Of a DNA stretch of 64,000 bases, positions 14,044 through 26,800 are shown piece by piece. The position numbers and the translations under genes are program-made. Source of the stretch: Progne subis subis (lineage: Eukaryota; Chordata; Aves; Passeriformes; Hirundinidae); the NCBI GenBank assembly GCA_022316685.1, contig JAKJHU010000046.1, forward strand, positions 2,410,001 to 2,474,000. Reading direction: 5' to 3'. Numbering within the stretch: position 1 is the first letter of the stretch; the number at the start of each line of letters is the position of its first letter. Under the pieces are notes generated by a model, which saw only the letters and a program-made list of their open reading frames with translations, was not told where the DNA came from and searched no databases.

Positions 14044-14650
14044 GGAGACTTCTTGCTTCTTTAAAGCTCTTCACTCTCAAGTTCTGGAGTTACTTCTTTT
14101 TCCCCTGTGAGGAGAATGTCACTCTCATCACCCAAGATACATGTAACTGAAAGGGAGCTGCCAAGGTTGTGTTTTGGTTTCCTTGCTCTCTTACTAATTG
14201 GATTTTTCCCATCTTCTTCAGGAGGATTATAGAAGGATTACAGAAGCTGCGTTTTTGGGGGTGTGGGAGGAAGTTGTTTTTCTCGTCTTGAGTCTGGGAT
14301 CTCCTTGATTTGCTGTTTTTTCTCTGAAGTTCCTGGCTGTTTGGAAAAGGGAGAAGCAGCATAACAGTGGACTTGCACAACTGTGGATTCCTTCCCGTTG
14401 CAAATGTTCTGCATGGCTGCTTCTAAAGGAGGTTGTTGTATGCATAGGCAGCAAATGAAGAATAGCATCCCAGGCTGGATTTAAAAGAAGCAAACTCCCT
14501 GAGTCCTGGCAAAAGGATAAATACTGTTTAAGCTATAGTTTAAGGAAGTCTGGCTGCTGTTACAGTTTCAAATTTTTTGAAAGGAGGCATCTGATCAAGT
14601 CAAATAGTCTGCCAGCCTAAACCTGCATTGTCTACAGCTGAAACGGGAAA
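14044..14650 (+). other. Region just 5' of the USP54 start codon, possible 5' UTR
   Basis: No coding exon is seen. Two acceptor-like sites precede the ATG: CTGCTGTTACAG ending at 14565 and GCATTGTCTACAG ending at 14637. If either is used, the first coding exon begins with about 85 or 13 bases of 5' UTR respectively. Without transcript data neither can be chosen. Confidence 0.4.
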
Positions 14651-14800
14651 ATGTCTTGGAAAAGAAATTACTTTTCTGTGGGTCGGGGGAATAATGTACG
14701 GGGCATGTTTACTCCACGAAATACCACCTCAATAGCACCCAGTAAAGGTCTCAGCAATGAACCAGGACAGAACAGTTGCTTCCTGAATAGTGCGCTACAG
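14651..14800 (+). CDS. USP54: USP54 coding exon 1 (residues 1-50)
   Basis: Encodes the N-terminus MSWKRNYFS and the catalytic Cys box. Cys43 is encoded by TGC at 14777-14779. The spacing in NEPGQNSC is two residues longer than the usual NLGNTC of USPs, as in mammalian USP54. The exon ends at phase 0 with donor CTACAG|GTAAGA. Confidence 0.96.
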
Positions 14801-17800
14801 GTAAGAACACAGAATAAAAATTGTTTCTGGTTTTGCCCTCTGTCTGATGCAGTATTGTCTTAGGTACTGTGCAACAAATATAGCTGAACTTGAGTACATA
14901 GTTGTTGGTGGGCATAGATAGAGTAAAGCTACATTTGGAAAATCAGATTAAGTTATTGTGAACAGCTTTTTAATTTCCAGGTTTTCCTGGTGAATTCAAC
15001 AGCATTTACACAGTCATCATTTACTGTACTTGAATGTCTTGTTTGTGTAAGCCTGTAGAATATCAACCAAAGCTAAAAATATACATAGAAAATTTATTTT
15101 AAAATAATAGGTTATTGCATAGCTTGCAGAATGCATACTCCTTAAAAGTAAATACAACTTTTTTGTTGAACCAGTCAAGGTTTGATAATAACTATGCAAG
15201 ATCCATTTTATGTAGTTCAGTTTTCTTTCTGGCTGCTGCTTTGTAGTTTAGTTTAAATGAGTGTTTACTTTTTGATTTAGAAGAAAAACCTTTTCTAGTG
15301 CCAAATTCAATGGAGTGGTATGGCTGCTATAGCGGTGCTGTCACCATTTAGATACTTTGAATGTCTGATGGTTGAGATTCAGTCCATTTGGCAGCAGGGC
15401 TTAAAACCCCTTCACATCAGTTTCCATCCCTTCATATGACTTTTCTGTGCAGCACAGACTGTATCACTATGGGTTTGACATCTGGGGTTTTTTTGTTTGT
15501 TTGTTTTTTCCCATGGACACAATCAGGTTCTCAGCTTCAGGCTTCCATGTAGCCCCAGTGCAAATAGTATAAATGTGTACCTATGACCCTCGGTAGGCTT
15601 AATATCTTAGAAATTACAGGGCAAAGAGAAGTTTCCAGTGATGTTCTGTATCAATTACCTTTATTGAGCTGTAAGGTGTAATGACTGGCTGCTTTCTAAT
15701 ACTGAGTTAGTGAACCTAGGTCTGGACTAAGCAGATCCTAATACCAGCTGTATGCCATACATGAAGATGAAAGCATATGACCTGGTCTTTAATCTGCTAC
15801 AGAAACTCTTTTCTGCTGAAGAGAGATAGGATACTGAAAGTACTTTCAATCTGAATTAAAAAAAAAAGGCAAGACAATAATAATTTCATAAAATATATAC
15901 TTCTGGGGTTTATCCTAATTTTTTAATGCTTAGTCTGAAATGCTCATGAATGTTTGTTGCTCCTTGCTCTTACAGATTTCTATAAACGTTCAAGCTAAAC
16001 TCCATGGGCAATTACATAAAAAAATTTGACTTATTCCTGAATGTAATTTTATTGTCCTTTTGTAAAGTCTGCAGTAGTTCTTCAGGAATGCTTGTGTGTA
16101 ATCAGATGTCTTCAAGGCGTAATGTTGCCTCTCAGGCCCTTAAGTACAGGGATAGTTGGAGTACAAAGCCATAGCAATTATGAAGTTTTGGGAAACGTAC
16201 AGATTATTTTTAAAAATGTGTTTACTGAATATTACATATTACTGTGGTTTAAATAACAAATGGTCCCAGTTGAAAACACTTATTGAAACCAGCACATATT
16301 TTGCCTGGGTGCTAAATTTTTCCTAGCCGGTTGCTGCAGACAAATTCATCAGAAATAAGAAGTTTGGTTCCTCAGTGCTAATGAAGCATTTAGCCAGTCA
16401 CATGTCAGCCTGGACCTTGCTGCTCTGTCCGGAACCTGGTGGGACGTGATTTAGGTCAGGGCTTCTTGCACTGCAGACTTCTGCCTTCTGAAAGGCTGGT
16501 GACTGAGGTTTGCTGGAAAGTCCAGTTACTGTTAGTTTGAGCTGAAGTGGCCAGTGCTGACCACATTTATACATAAAGAGCTCACTGTAGATCATCTTAG
16601 AGATGGCTATTATTGCTATTTTACAGATCAAATTTGAATAATTTCCTGAGAGTGCACAGATTTAGTGGTAAAACTGAAGAATAAAAAAACATGCTGCTGT
16701 TAGAGCAAATGTCACCTCTCACTGTTGCTAGCAGAACATGTGAAAGCCTGCTTGCTTTTCTGTGCTGTGACCCTAACTAGACACACACCTGTTATTAGCC
16801 CCATACCTGTCCTGAGAGAAAGGTATAACTGCCCTAGCAGGCTAGGGTTAGTAATCATGGCCTCTGAGGACACTTAGCAATGATAATATTGGGCATAACG
16901 GATTTTAGTATGCTGCTGTTTTCACTTGCACAAACTCATTAATGTATATGTGGTTGGTGCTCTGTTTTTTCAGCATTTAGGCTTCCTGCTCAGAACAAGA
17001 AAGCTGTGTAGGACTGCAGGAAGGGAAGAGTTTCATCCCCAGCAGTCCATGGGGTGTCCTGGGCAGCTCTGCTCAGCCTCATGATGTGGTTGCCCAGCGT
17101 CCCTGGTGCCAGCACTGTGGAGTAGTCAGAGCAGGTGCTGTTTAAGCCAGCACTGCACATCGATCAACAACGAGTTCTCTAATCTAAAAACACATGTCAA
17201 GAAATTCAGAGGAAGGTCATACTGTAAATTAACATCTGAGGGTTACAGCTAAAGTAGAAAGTCGAAAACATCAACTTGCAGTTAGATCAAAGGCATCCCT
17301 TTTAAAGGTGATCACTGATGACCTTGGTATACTTCTTGGACTATTCAGCATATGCAGTATAATCAGAAGCTTATGCAATATTATATTTTATATATTAATA
17401 AAATTGGCTGTGCCCCCTTTTCTGTTTCAGGTTCTCTGGCACTTGGACATTTTTCGCCGCAGTTTCCGGCAGATCACAAAGCACAAATGTATGGGTGATT
17501 CTTGCATCTTCTGTGCTCTTAAGGTAAAAGTTAGAAATACATTGAAAACCATTTAAAAATTTGAACAGAAGTATTTATGATATTTAATTAATATTTATAA
17601 TCAAACTTGGATCTGAAAATTTGTGAGAAGAAGGTAAATGTGATATTGATAGCTAGTGGTCCAAGATCCAGTTTCTAAAATGTGTTCAAGCTAAAGAATG
17701 GTGAGAATACTCTTGGTAAAGTTTCAGTTACAAGGACTCCTCTTAATGGTGAGCTTTAATGGTCATTGTGGTCCATTGATTCGGGCAGTAAAACACAAGT

Positions 17801-20800
17801 TTGCTTTATTTTTTCTGGTTTATCATTTGGTGTACAAATATAATACCATACGCAGTCAGTATGCTCATCAACATTTACCTTTCCCTTCAGAGGTACTTTA
17901 AATGTCAGGATGGGGAAGGGCATTTTAGCTAAGCCTTTCTTTTCAAAGCTGGTGATTATGTAAGGCTAAAAGGCTATGTTCTACTGTAAATATTGATGTC
18001 TGCATTAAATGGCTCTGCTCTTTGTAGTCTCTGTTTTTAAAAACATCAATTCTGTTTGTAGCTGCAGATGCAATAACTGACTGCCTGGACAGTAAGATCT
18101 TGATGCCAGCTCTGATTTTGAGTACTGCTACATACTTGAGTAAATTCTGCAATCCTGTGTCTCTGTTTGTCTCTATCAATTAATTCGTTGCACTTCTGGG
18201 GCTTTTTTGTGGCCTCCTTTCTAAATTTTGTTAGCTCAAACCCCTGGCTTCTTGTGGGAGAAATGGATATGATGCAAACATGATGAAAATACCAGTTTTA
18301 ATCTTCCGGAGCAGTGATTTTCCTTTTTGAAACTGAGACTTAGACGTCTTCTTTGATCACAAATGTGTTGTAAAATCCAACTAAATATATAAATATATAA
18401 ACTAATTGTGGGAGAATTTGTATCACAAATTCTATGTACAGTAGTGAAAATGACAGACAACATATCTTATAAAAATGGCAAAAGAGAGTACAGGTTTAAA
18501 TTAAGATCATCTGATGTTCCCAGGCAATATTTATGGTATGACAGCTGTCTTACTGCTGTTAAGTGATACCACAGGTGCTCTGGTAGAGACAGGCTTGAAA
18601 TGAATGAACTTTTGGGCTGTTGTTGAGGAGTTTTCCCTGGCAAATTAACAGCAAATGGAGACTGTTAAGGCGTGAAGTAAGAGAATTCATCTTTTTTTGA
18701 AGGGAAATTTGTCTCAAGACATATCTGTTGAAATGATGAGACAGGATGATATTTACAGCAGTATCATCAGAAGAGGATGTTACAGTGGGTTAGGAGCAAG
18801 GTAATGCAGCACAAAGTGAGAAAACAGCTCTTCAGACACAGAAAAGATGGAGTATTAAATACATCCCCTTCCTTAAAGGGAAAGGACAAGACTTGGGCAT
18901 GATCTGGTTTGAGTTCATTAAGTTCAGTGGGATAATTTAAAGGTATTTTTTGGATCATGCCCTTGAGTAATGTCAAGTGATTGTTGGTATTCTTTGTTAG
19001 CCAAGGTGAGGTCAGAAAAGAGAAGGATTTAGGAATTTACCGTGGATGCTATTCTGGCATTTAACCTAAAAGCATGATCAAGGAAATACCAGGAGATCAG
19101 ATAGGTTCTGCCATGAATGGAAATGGACTCTCAACTCTGCACCAGAATCTAGATTTTAGTATCAAGATAATAGTTAAAAGCCTTTCTGTGTAGAGTACTG
19201 AAAAAGGGAGAGGGATGTGAAGGGATATTACAGGAAAAAGGGGAGGGATGCACCTTTGTGGTGCTGGTCATGAAAGATGAAGTACAGACAATGATGCAGG
19301 TGGATTAGCAGTACCAGTATGAGAGGGAAAGCACTGCAGGAAGACTGGAAGATGACAGGATCTCTGGAATATATGTATTAAAAGCAGACATTGGGTCAAA
19401 GAATGTTTAGTTTTGTTGCTGAAATCCTTGTTTTGAAGTGTGTAGTGTGCTATTATAAACTTGGAAATGACAGGTGGTGTGGCAGAATTCACAAATTCTG
19501 TGCCTGCAACCATATGTTTATTTTTTAAATGAAGCAGCTTTTGAAAAAATTGCTGCTCTCTCTTTTCAGTCTCAGAGATCTGCAAACGTTTTGTGTGTGT
19601 GTGTGTTTCTGGTTTTGTTTGGTTTCTTCCTACCTGAAGTTCTTAATAATGTTACTAGCTGAGAATTGTTACAACCCTTAAATTCCAATAAAGCAATAAT
19701 ATTGCACCAAATCCTCTACTACTTCTGCACATTTTGGGAAACCTGTGTCCGGTTGCGTGCAGAATTTCTAGAGCTCATAAAAACTAAAGCACACATAAGC
19801 AATTAAAGAATTACCTGGGCAAGTATTTATGAATAATGGCAGTAACCAAAACTTGAAAAAGTAAATTCCAACTGGATCCAAATCAAAAAGTTAGTATTTA
19901 CTCTATCTGCAGTCTGTTCTTTGTGGGAGACTGCTGTGTCCTACCAAAATCTATTCCAGAAACTCTTTCTCTGGGTGATGTTGTGCCAAGCTTTCACTTT
20001 TATTATTTTGTGTAAAATATTGATGTGTGTATGTAAGTATTTGAAAGTTTCCCCCTCCCCCTTGTGTTGTTATCAAGTCAAATACTATTATAAAGGTGAG
20101 TTATAAGGACTGTCACTTGACTCTTAAGAGAAACTGGGGGTGCAAACATCCCCTCAACCCCCCAAAAAAACCTCTGGGCACCAGAAACATTAGCTGTCTT
20201 GCTTGAATGCAGAAGGAGGGGTATTCACAAGGGACAGCCCCAAACCGTGGAGGTGGTCACATTCTTCTTCATGTACCCCTTAAACTGGCAGTAGAAGAGG
20301 GGGAAAAGCTGTTCAAGGTATTTACTCGTTCTCTGCTGCCCTCTGGATCAGTGTTTTCAAATTGCTCTATTTTTTTTTCCACCTGTGAAAGTCTGTCTGT
20401 CTGGTACATGTTATGTGTAAGCTTCTATAAGACAAATGAGATTATGTGCTTAATGTGCACCTAATACTGCGAGCATCACCAAGAGCATGTTTTGTGTTCC
20501 AGGGCAGCAGGGTCATCCCCTCCTTTCTGTGTTCATCTCTTCCCTGCCCCAGCTCTCCTTTCTGCTCTGGAAGCCTTTACCTGTTGTCCTGCCAGAGTAA
20601 TGCTGGATTAGCCTCCAGGTCTTTGACATCCTCTTTTTCTTGAATCTTGCCTTAGGCTTTGCTAAGATGAGGGAGAAGAAGTGGCTGGATCCAGTGGGAA
20701 CACCAGAATTTGGAGCTCTAGACCATGCGAAAATCTCCTATTAGGGTCTGGGGAGAGGTAATTAGCCTTGCATGCTGTCAGGTGGATCTGCCCAAAATAC

Positions 20801-23800
20801 TTGTCCAGACCAAGCAAGGTGGAGGCAGGCCATGTTTTTACTCTTCTTCAGAGCATGCTAGCATGTTCAGATTCCAGCCTGGCCTGGGAAAGGGACAATA
20901 CTTGTGGGGAGGAGCCTATGTCATGTTCCCCTACTTTACTTCAGGGTCCCTTCACAGTGTACCTGACATCATCTGTGTTGTACAGAGAGGGTCCATGCTC
21001 TTCTCCTACTCCGAAATGTTGCTCTGAAAGTGACATCCTCTTCCTTTTGGCTCTAGAGGAAGATGGTCTTCTCTAAGCTAAATTTAGCCATGGAATAACG
21101 CTGAAGAAATTGTATTTTTTCCACACTTTCTTGGCTTGTTCCAACTGTTTCTAGGGATTCGGATGTCATGCACAGTATTTACTGTAAGTGCTCACTTAGC
21201 TCTCTAAATATTTCTTGTAATTTCAAATATGGGATCATGGGACAGTGATGTCACACCTGATCAAATCGCATTTTATTTTTGTACCACATTGAAGACTTCC
21301 ATATCACAAATTCTTGAAGTAATTTTAAAACTTGATGTGCTACCTGACTGTGTCTATGTAGCTAGAAAATGCACCTTGAAATCATTCTAGGTATGCATTC
21401 CTTGGTTGTTTGGGAGGAACCTTGCATCAACATCTACAAAAAAGGAGATCTGCAAACCTTTTGCTGGAATCACTAACACTGCTCCTTAAGATGTGACATT
21501 ATTTAAATATTTTTTTCAATATGCAAGCTGTCCTTACCCCACTGTGTGGTTTGCCTGCCGTAACACTGGAACAGCTTTTTGATTTATTATTTATGCTGAA
21601 GTCTACTATGATTTGGTTTATTTTCCTTTTTTTCTTTTCAGCATGACTTTGCTTTGGTGTTTATCGCAGCTGGAAGAGGGTAGGAAGGGGGAAATCCGTC
21701 CACTGTACTGAGCATGCCACAGAGAGTTTGTTCTCCTTCCAGGGATTGTACTGGGAGCTCCATAGTGCCAGGATATAGGACAGAGTGGTTTTTGTAGGTC
21801 ACAAAGAAGAATGTTCTATTGATTGATAAATTCTAATAGAGCTGGTCTTTTCTGTTGTTTTGTCATGAGCAACAAAAGCAGGAAGAATGTGAATTTTCTG
21901 TGTAGAAGTGATGTCATTTAGAATGAAAATGGAGAACAGTAGGGTTTTACAGCACTTTGAAAAAGTGGAATAACTGTAGTTGGTTCTGAAAAGCCACTTG
22001 CTTGAAATTGAGTGATTTATTATGAAATGTTCATCATGTGGTTGAGACCATAATAGGCTGGTTGCAAAGATTTCATCCTCTTGTTCCATGTTTTTTTCAA
22101 ATCACAGTAGTATTTCAGGGTAAAACAGTAGTCAAAATATGTAAAATAATTACTTTTATTGCTTGAACTTTTTTCTTCAGTTGGCACTTGCAGTTAACTG
22201 CCTGCCAAATAAACTAGCAGCAAGTACAGTTTCCTGAGTTAATAAACTGGTAATAATTGAGGCTTCCAAATAACAATTGGTTATTTTGATCTCGATCAAA
22301 AAGTTAATGAATTGTTACCTAGTAGATGTGCACATTCTATGACTTGAATTTCTTTCCCTGCTGCCTTCCTAAACAACACTTGTGGAAAGTATTATTTTCA
22401 CTTGATTTTGGTAGTAGCCAGGAGTGCCTGACTTGACAGAGTCTGTATTGAGGACCTGATCTTAATATTCAGGGTGCAGTGTGAGTACAAATGGAAGAGA
22501 CCTGAAAGAAAGGAATAAATGGAAATCTAGGTTGATGGTTATCGGACTTGGAGGTTTGAAAAGAGATCAAAAGATCAAAAGACACAAAACCAAATAGATC
22601 TAAAGTTTGTTGCAGCCTTGAAGGCGAATATAATATGAGGAAATGTGGGGAAGAAGTGTGAGCTAGTGGAAGTACTATGGGTGGAGGCTGATGTATTTGG
22701 ATAGGAGAAAAGTGATTTTTAGCAACCATTTGAAACAGGTTGTTGTACTGATTACAAGAGTTCACGGGCAGAGTGTGATGTTCTGAATGAGAGATTAGGT
22801 GCCATGAACAGAAAAAAGGTTCTCTGAATTGAATAGGGTAAGAAGGGCATGCTATTGAAATGGAGACAAAATTTAAAAAAATTATGCAAACAAAAATCCT
22901 ATCACCAAAACCCAAGCAATTGATTAGTGTAGGGAATACTGAGGCATTTGAGGGGAACATGTTTTATTCTTTGAAACACCGCACGACTAGAGCTGTGGTG
23001 TTATCCCTATAGAGAAGAAACTTCTGTGTAATTCTGGAAGGGAGTAGTTAGTTCTCAGAAAGCTGCCAAGGACACAACTCAAAATTCCAGTGCATGAACA
23101 CTGTTCTGATTCAGTAGCTGTTCCCTATTGTCTTCACCCATCAATTTATTCTTATGTCAGCCTACTTTTGCATGCTTGATTAAGAAGTCACATGTGAATG
23201 TATATCAAGCTTGGTTTGTTTCTTCAGGATGGTTAGTTACACACTGCAGATGTCCGTTCATCCCAGATAAATGGAATACTTCTTTCCTATGGAGGAAGTT
23301 GATTCCAAACACTATTAAAGATAATTGGGAGATCTTGTCAATTAGGAGGGGAGGTGTTCACAGTTACTGCAACTTTCAAATTTTTAAAAGAACTCTCAAG
23401 AATGTTTGTCACTCCCATGAATTACCTAAAAGAATACTTGCTATCTTTATTATTCTTTATTTAAACCAGCTGAAAAAAACCTTGGCTTATGATGATGCAT
23501 GTGAATTTTAGGGCTCTGAAATATCTTCAAGATTTCTTGAAGAGTTACGTAATTAATGTACCTTGTCTCAAAACTTACCTTGTTTCCCTTTATTTGATCT
23601 TTGATCAATGTACACATAGAAAGTTCATGCTGATCCCCACACCCACACTTCACAAAGTGGAGGACACTGGAAGCCCACTGACTCTGATGTGTGTCAGAGG
23701 CCCAGCTGTGTAGTAGTAGAAAGGACATGAAGCCTTCAGTTAAAAAAATATGAATAATCCTTCTGAATAGTAAAAAACAAAGTGAGGCCCTGCAATTGAT

Positions 23801-26800
23801 TGTTTGAGATGGTTAAGGAAGGGCCAGGTTTGGACCCATCTGAGAGCAAGCTGGTGAAAGATAACAATGTAATTGGAGTTGATCTTAGTATTTGGGGAAG
23901 AACCATATGTAGCTAGATGGACTTTGTGAATTTATCAGTCTTAAAGAACACACGCACTTGCTGATTTTATTCTCTGCTACCCTTTCCAGACTTTCAAAGA
24001 GCTGTAGGGAAGGGGATGTGAAGAGAGATGGGCTTCTTTTCCATATAGACATCTCATAGGAATGCAGTATAACCAGAACACAGACTTCCTATCTGAGAAA
24101 TCCCTTGCTCACACTGTTCTGTCTTAGCTTGTACACTGACCAAGGTGCCAAGAATGTGTCTCTAGTGTAGACTGCTATTGATACAGTATTAGTAATTCCT
24201 AGGTTTTATGTTAAACTAATTATTTTTTTGTTCTGCGTCCTTGATTTTAGTTACTGCAGACAGGTAAAATAGAAGAAACTCCGCATTTTCATGGGGCTTT
24301 TAGCAGTGTCCATTCATATTGTTGTTGCTGTTAGGGGCACATTTGTCTTGGAATGTAGAGAAAGGGATCATCAGTGCAGTGAGTACACTGGTGGGATTTC
24401 CATCCATCTTCAGTTTCAGAAGAAATTGAAAGTTTTTGGAGGAGAATGAAGTTTGTATGTTTCATATGTGAGGTTGTCATGTTCCATACACTTGGAAGAA
24501 AGGTGTGGTGAGAACTCCTAGGGCAGAATGAGGAGTGCTTTCCTGGTTTGCACCGAGCTGGCTCTCATACCTGTGTATGGAACCAATGGTTGAGCAATTA
24601 ACAGCATCGCTCACAGGCAAGACCTTAAATGAAGAAGGGAGATCTGACTTAGATAATGTAAAGTGATGAAATTGCAGGAAATGCTGTACCTGTCCATCTA
24701 AGGTTGAGAGACAAGAAAGACTTGTTCTGAAGGGGAGCAAAGAGCCTATCTTGAAAAAGAAAGGGGAATCAATCCCAACAACCCCATCTCCTCTCCAAAA
24801 CTCCAACCCAACCCCACATTAAAGATGGAAGTTTTAAAGAAGGGCTTCAGTTTCCTTGTTTGCTTCTCCTTTTACCTAATTTAGAGCATGCATTGTTTCT
24901 CACCCTTCAGGAGTGCAAAGCCATTTCAGGGCTCTCATTGAAGCAAAACAGGTCCTGCCCATCAGCTCATGGCGCTGAGGTTGTGGACCAGTTGCTAGAC
25001 AAGTGTCTCAGATCTGTGAATTGAGATCAAATAAATAGAATAAACACATTTCTGAAGCACAGTTGTGAATATTTTGAAGGGCTCTTAAGTTATTTAATGT
25101 AAAATGTGAAGCAGGATGGAGTTATGCTTCACTGCCTTTTTTTCTTTTTCTTGAAGGTCACTGAAATGAGAAAATTCACTAATGAAACATGAAACTTGCT
25201 CAGTTATCAGAGTGACAGAAATGGCGATCTAGTTTAAGTGCAGAGACATTGTCATCCTTTCTGTTTTATGTCTGTATATATAAAAGATGGCTGAGGAGCA
25301 GTATTGTCTGTAGTTCATGAAGTATCATACAGCCTCTCAGCTTTTTCTTCATTACCCTTTTCTCATGATTCTGATACTCTAATAAAGGCAACAGTAGAAG
25401 AGTTGTGGGCTTCAGCACAATGGGCTATTAATCCATGAATGAGCACCTGAGGACCACCAAAAAGAAAATTGCACTAAAGAGGCATAGGCATGATACGTCT
25501 GTTTTAGATGTGTGTCAACGCTATAGATTGTACCATTCCTATGGCAGAAGTGGTAGGGCCATAGAGGTTGGTGTGCTGCCTGTGATTGTACCATTTGGCA
25601 AACCTCCCAGCTTACCTTCTCGTTTCCTGATAAGAAACAAGTGAAAACAGTTAAAGGAGAGAAAGATTTAGATTGTTTCCAGTTAATGTAGATCCTAAGT
25701 AGGTTGGGGAGAAGGTTTCTGTAGTTAATGGAAGTAGTGCTATGTGAATTGTGAATCACTGCAGATTTGTATAGATAAGAAAGAAAATCAAGCAGGCAAA
25801 CCAGTTTGAGTTTTTCCTCATTTTACTAAGTTTAGAAGACAGAAAAGCAGACTGGTGCACAATTAAAGGTGATTGCTTTTTCCTCTCCTGTAGTATGAAT
25901 TGAGCTTTTCCACAGTCGTTAGAGAAATTGTGAGGAAAGTTTTATAGGAAAGGACAAGCAGAATTTTGAGATTGACACTGATGAAGATGGCTGCTTGTCA
26001 TATGAAATGAGGTGGAAAGTAGAGCAGTGGTGGAGAGTTGTCTTCTATTAAAATAAGGGCTAGAAGTGTTTTTCTTAGACTGAGGATCTTGCATACAGAA
26101 GGCTGTTGCTGTTTTTGTAGGAGGGGTACAGTGAAAGCTAACTGTTCAGATGATGCTCTGGGTATTTGACACACATGTGCGCACAAGCACACAAAATAAA
26201 TGTGGGTGTTTAATCAGTTGGGGAATGTGTACAGAACTTCCATGCATATAACCCACACTCCAGACAATACTGTGTCTTTTTAGACCTACCCATCCTCGCA
26301 AATGGTTGTTAACCAGGTGATGTGTAAGTTACAGTTACGAAAAATGCATGTTTATGGCAGCAAGTGAGCAGCTGGCTATACATAGGAACTGCTATTCCTA
26401 TTCACGTCATGCTGATAAAAAAATCATCTAATTCTTGCCACTTGGACTTATGAAAGGTAAATTTCACAAAGTGTGCAAGTATCAAGTTGAGGCTGTTCAA
26501 GGGCTAGAGATATTTGGAAGGAGTTGCTTAAAAGAGGGAACAAGGTGGCACGGGTAAGCTTGAAGTGAGAAAGTTTAATGGAGAGGGAGAGATGGGAATA
26601 AAAAATACAAAATTTTGGTGTTCATTGTATTTGCTTCAGGAATCAGATTTGGAAAAAGAAAAATAGATCCAGGGGGATTGACCCTGAGGTAAATTTCCTC
26701 TTAAACTCCTAACCCTCCCTTGTACATGTGAAAGGAAGAAATACAAAAAGGTGCATATGATTTCAAAGGAGGAACTTTTAGGATTTTCTCTTGTAGTCTG

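Noticed and set aside
14790..14863. Extension of coding exon 1 past 14800
   Set aside because: The open frame continues into the intron, but GTAAGA at 14801 is a strong donor and the mammalian protein continues with [12 protein letters not shown], which is found in exon 2.
22469..22960. Minus-strand open frame of 163 codons in intron 2
   Set aside because: Same cause: the + strand is purine-rich here. The translation has no recognisable domain and no flanking exon structure.
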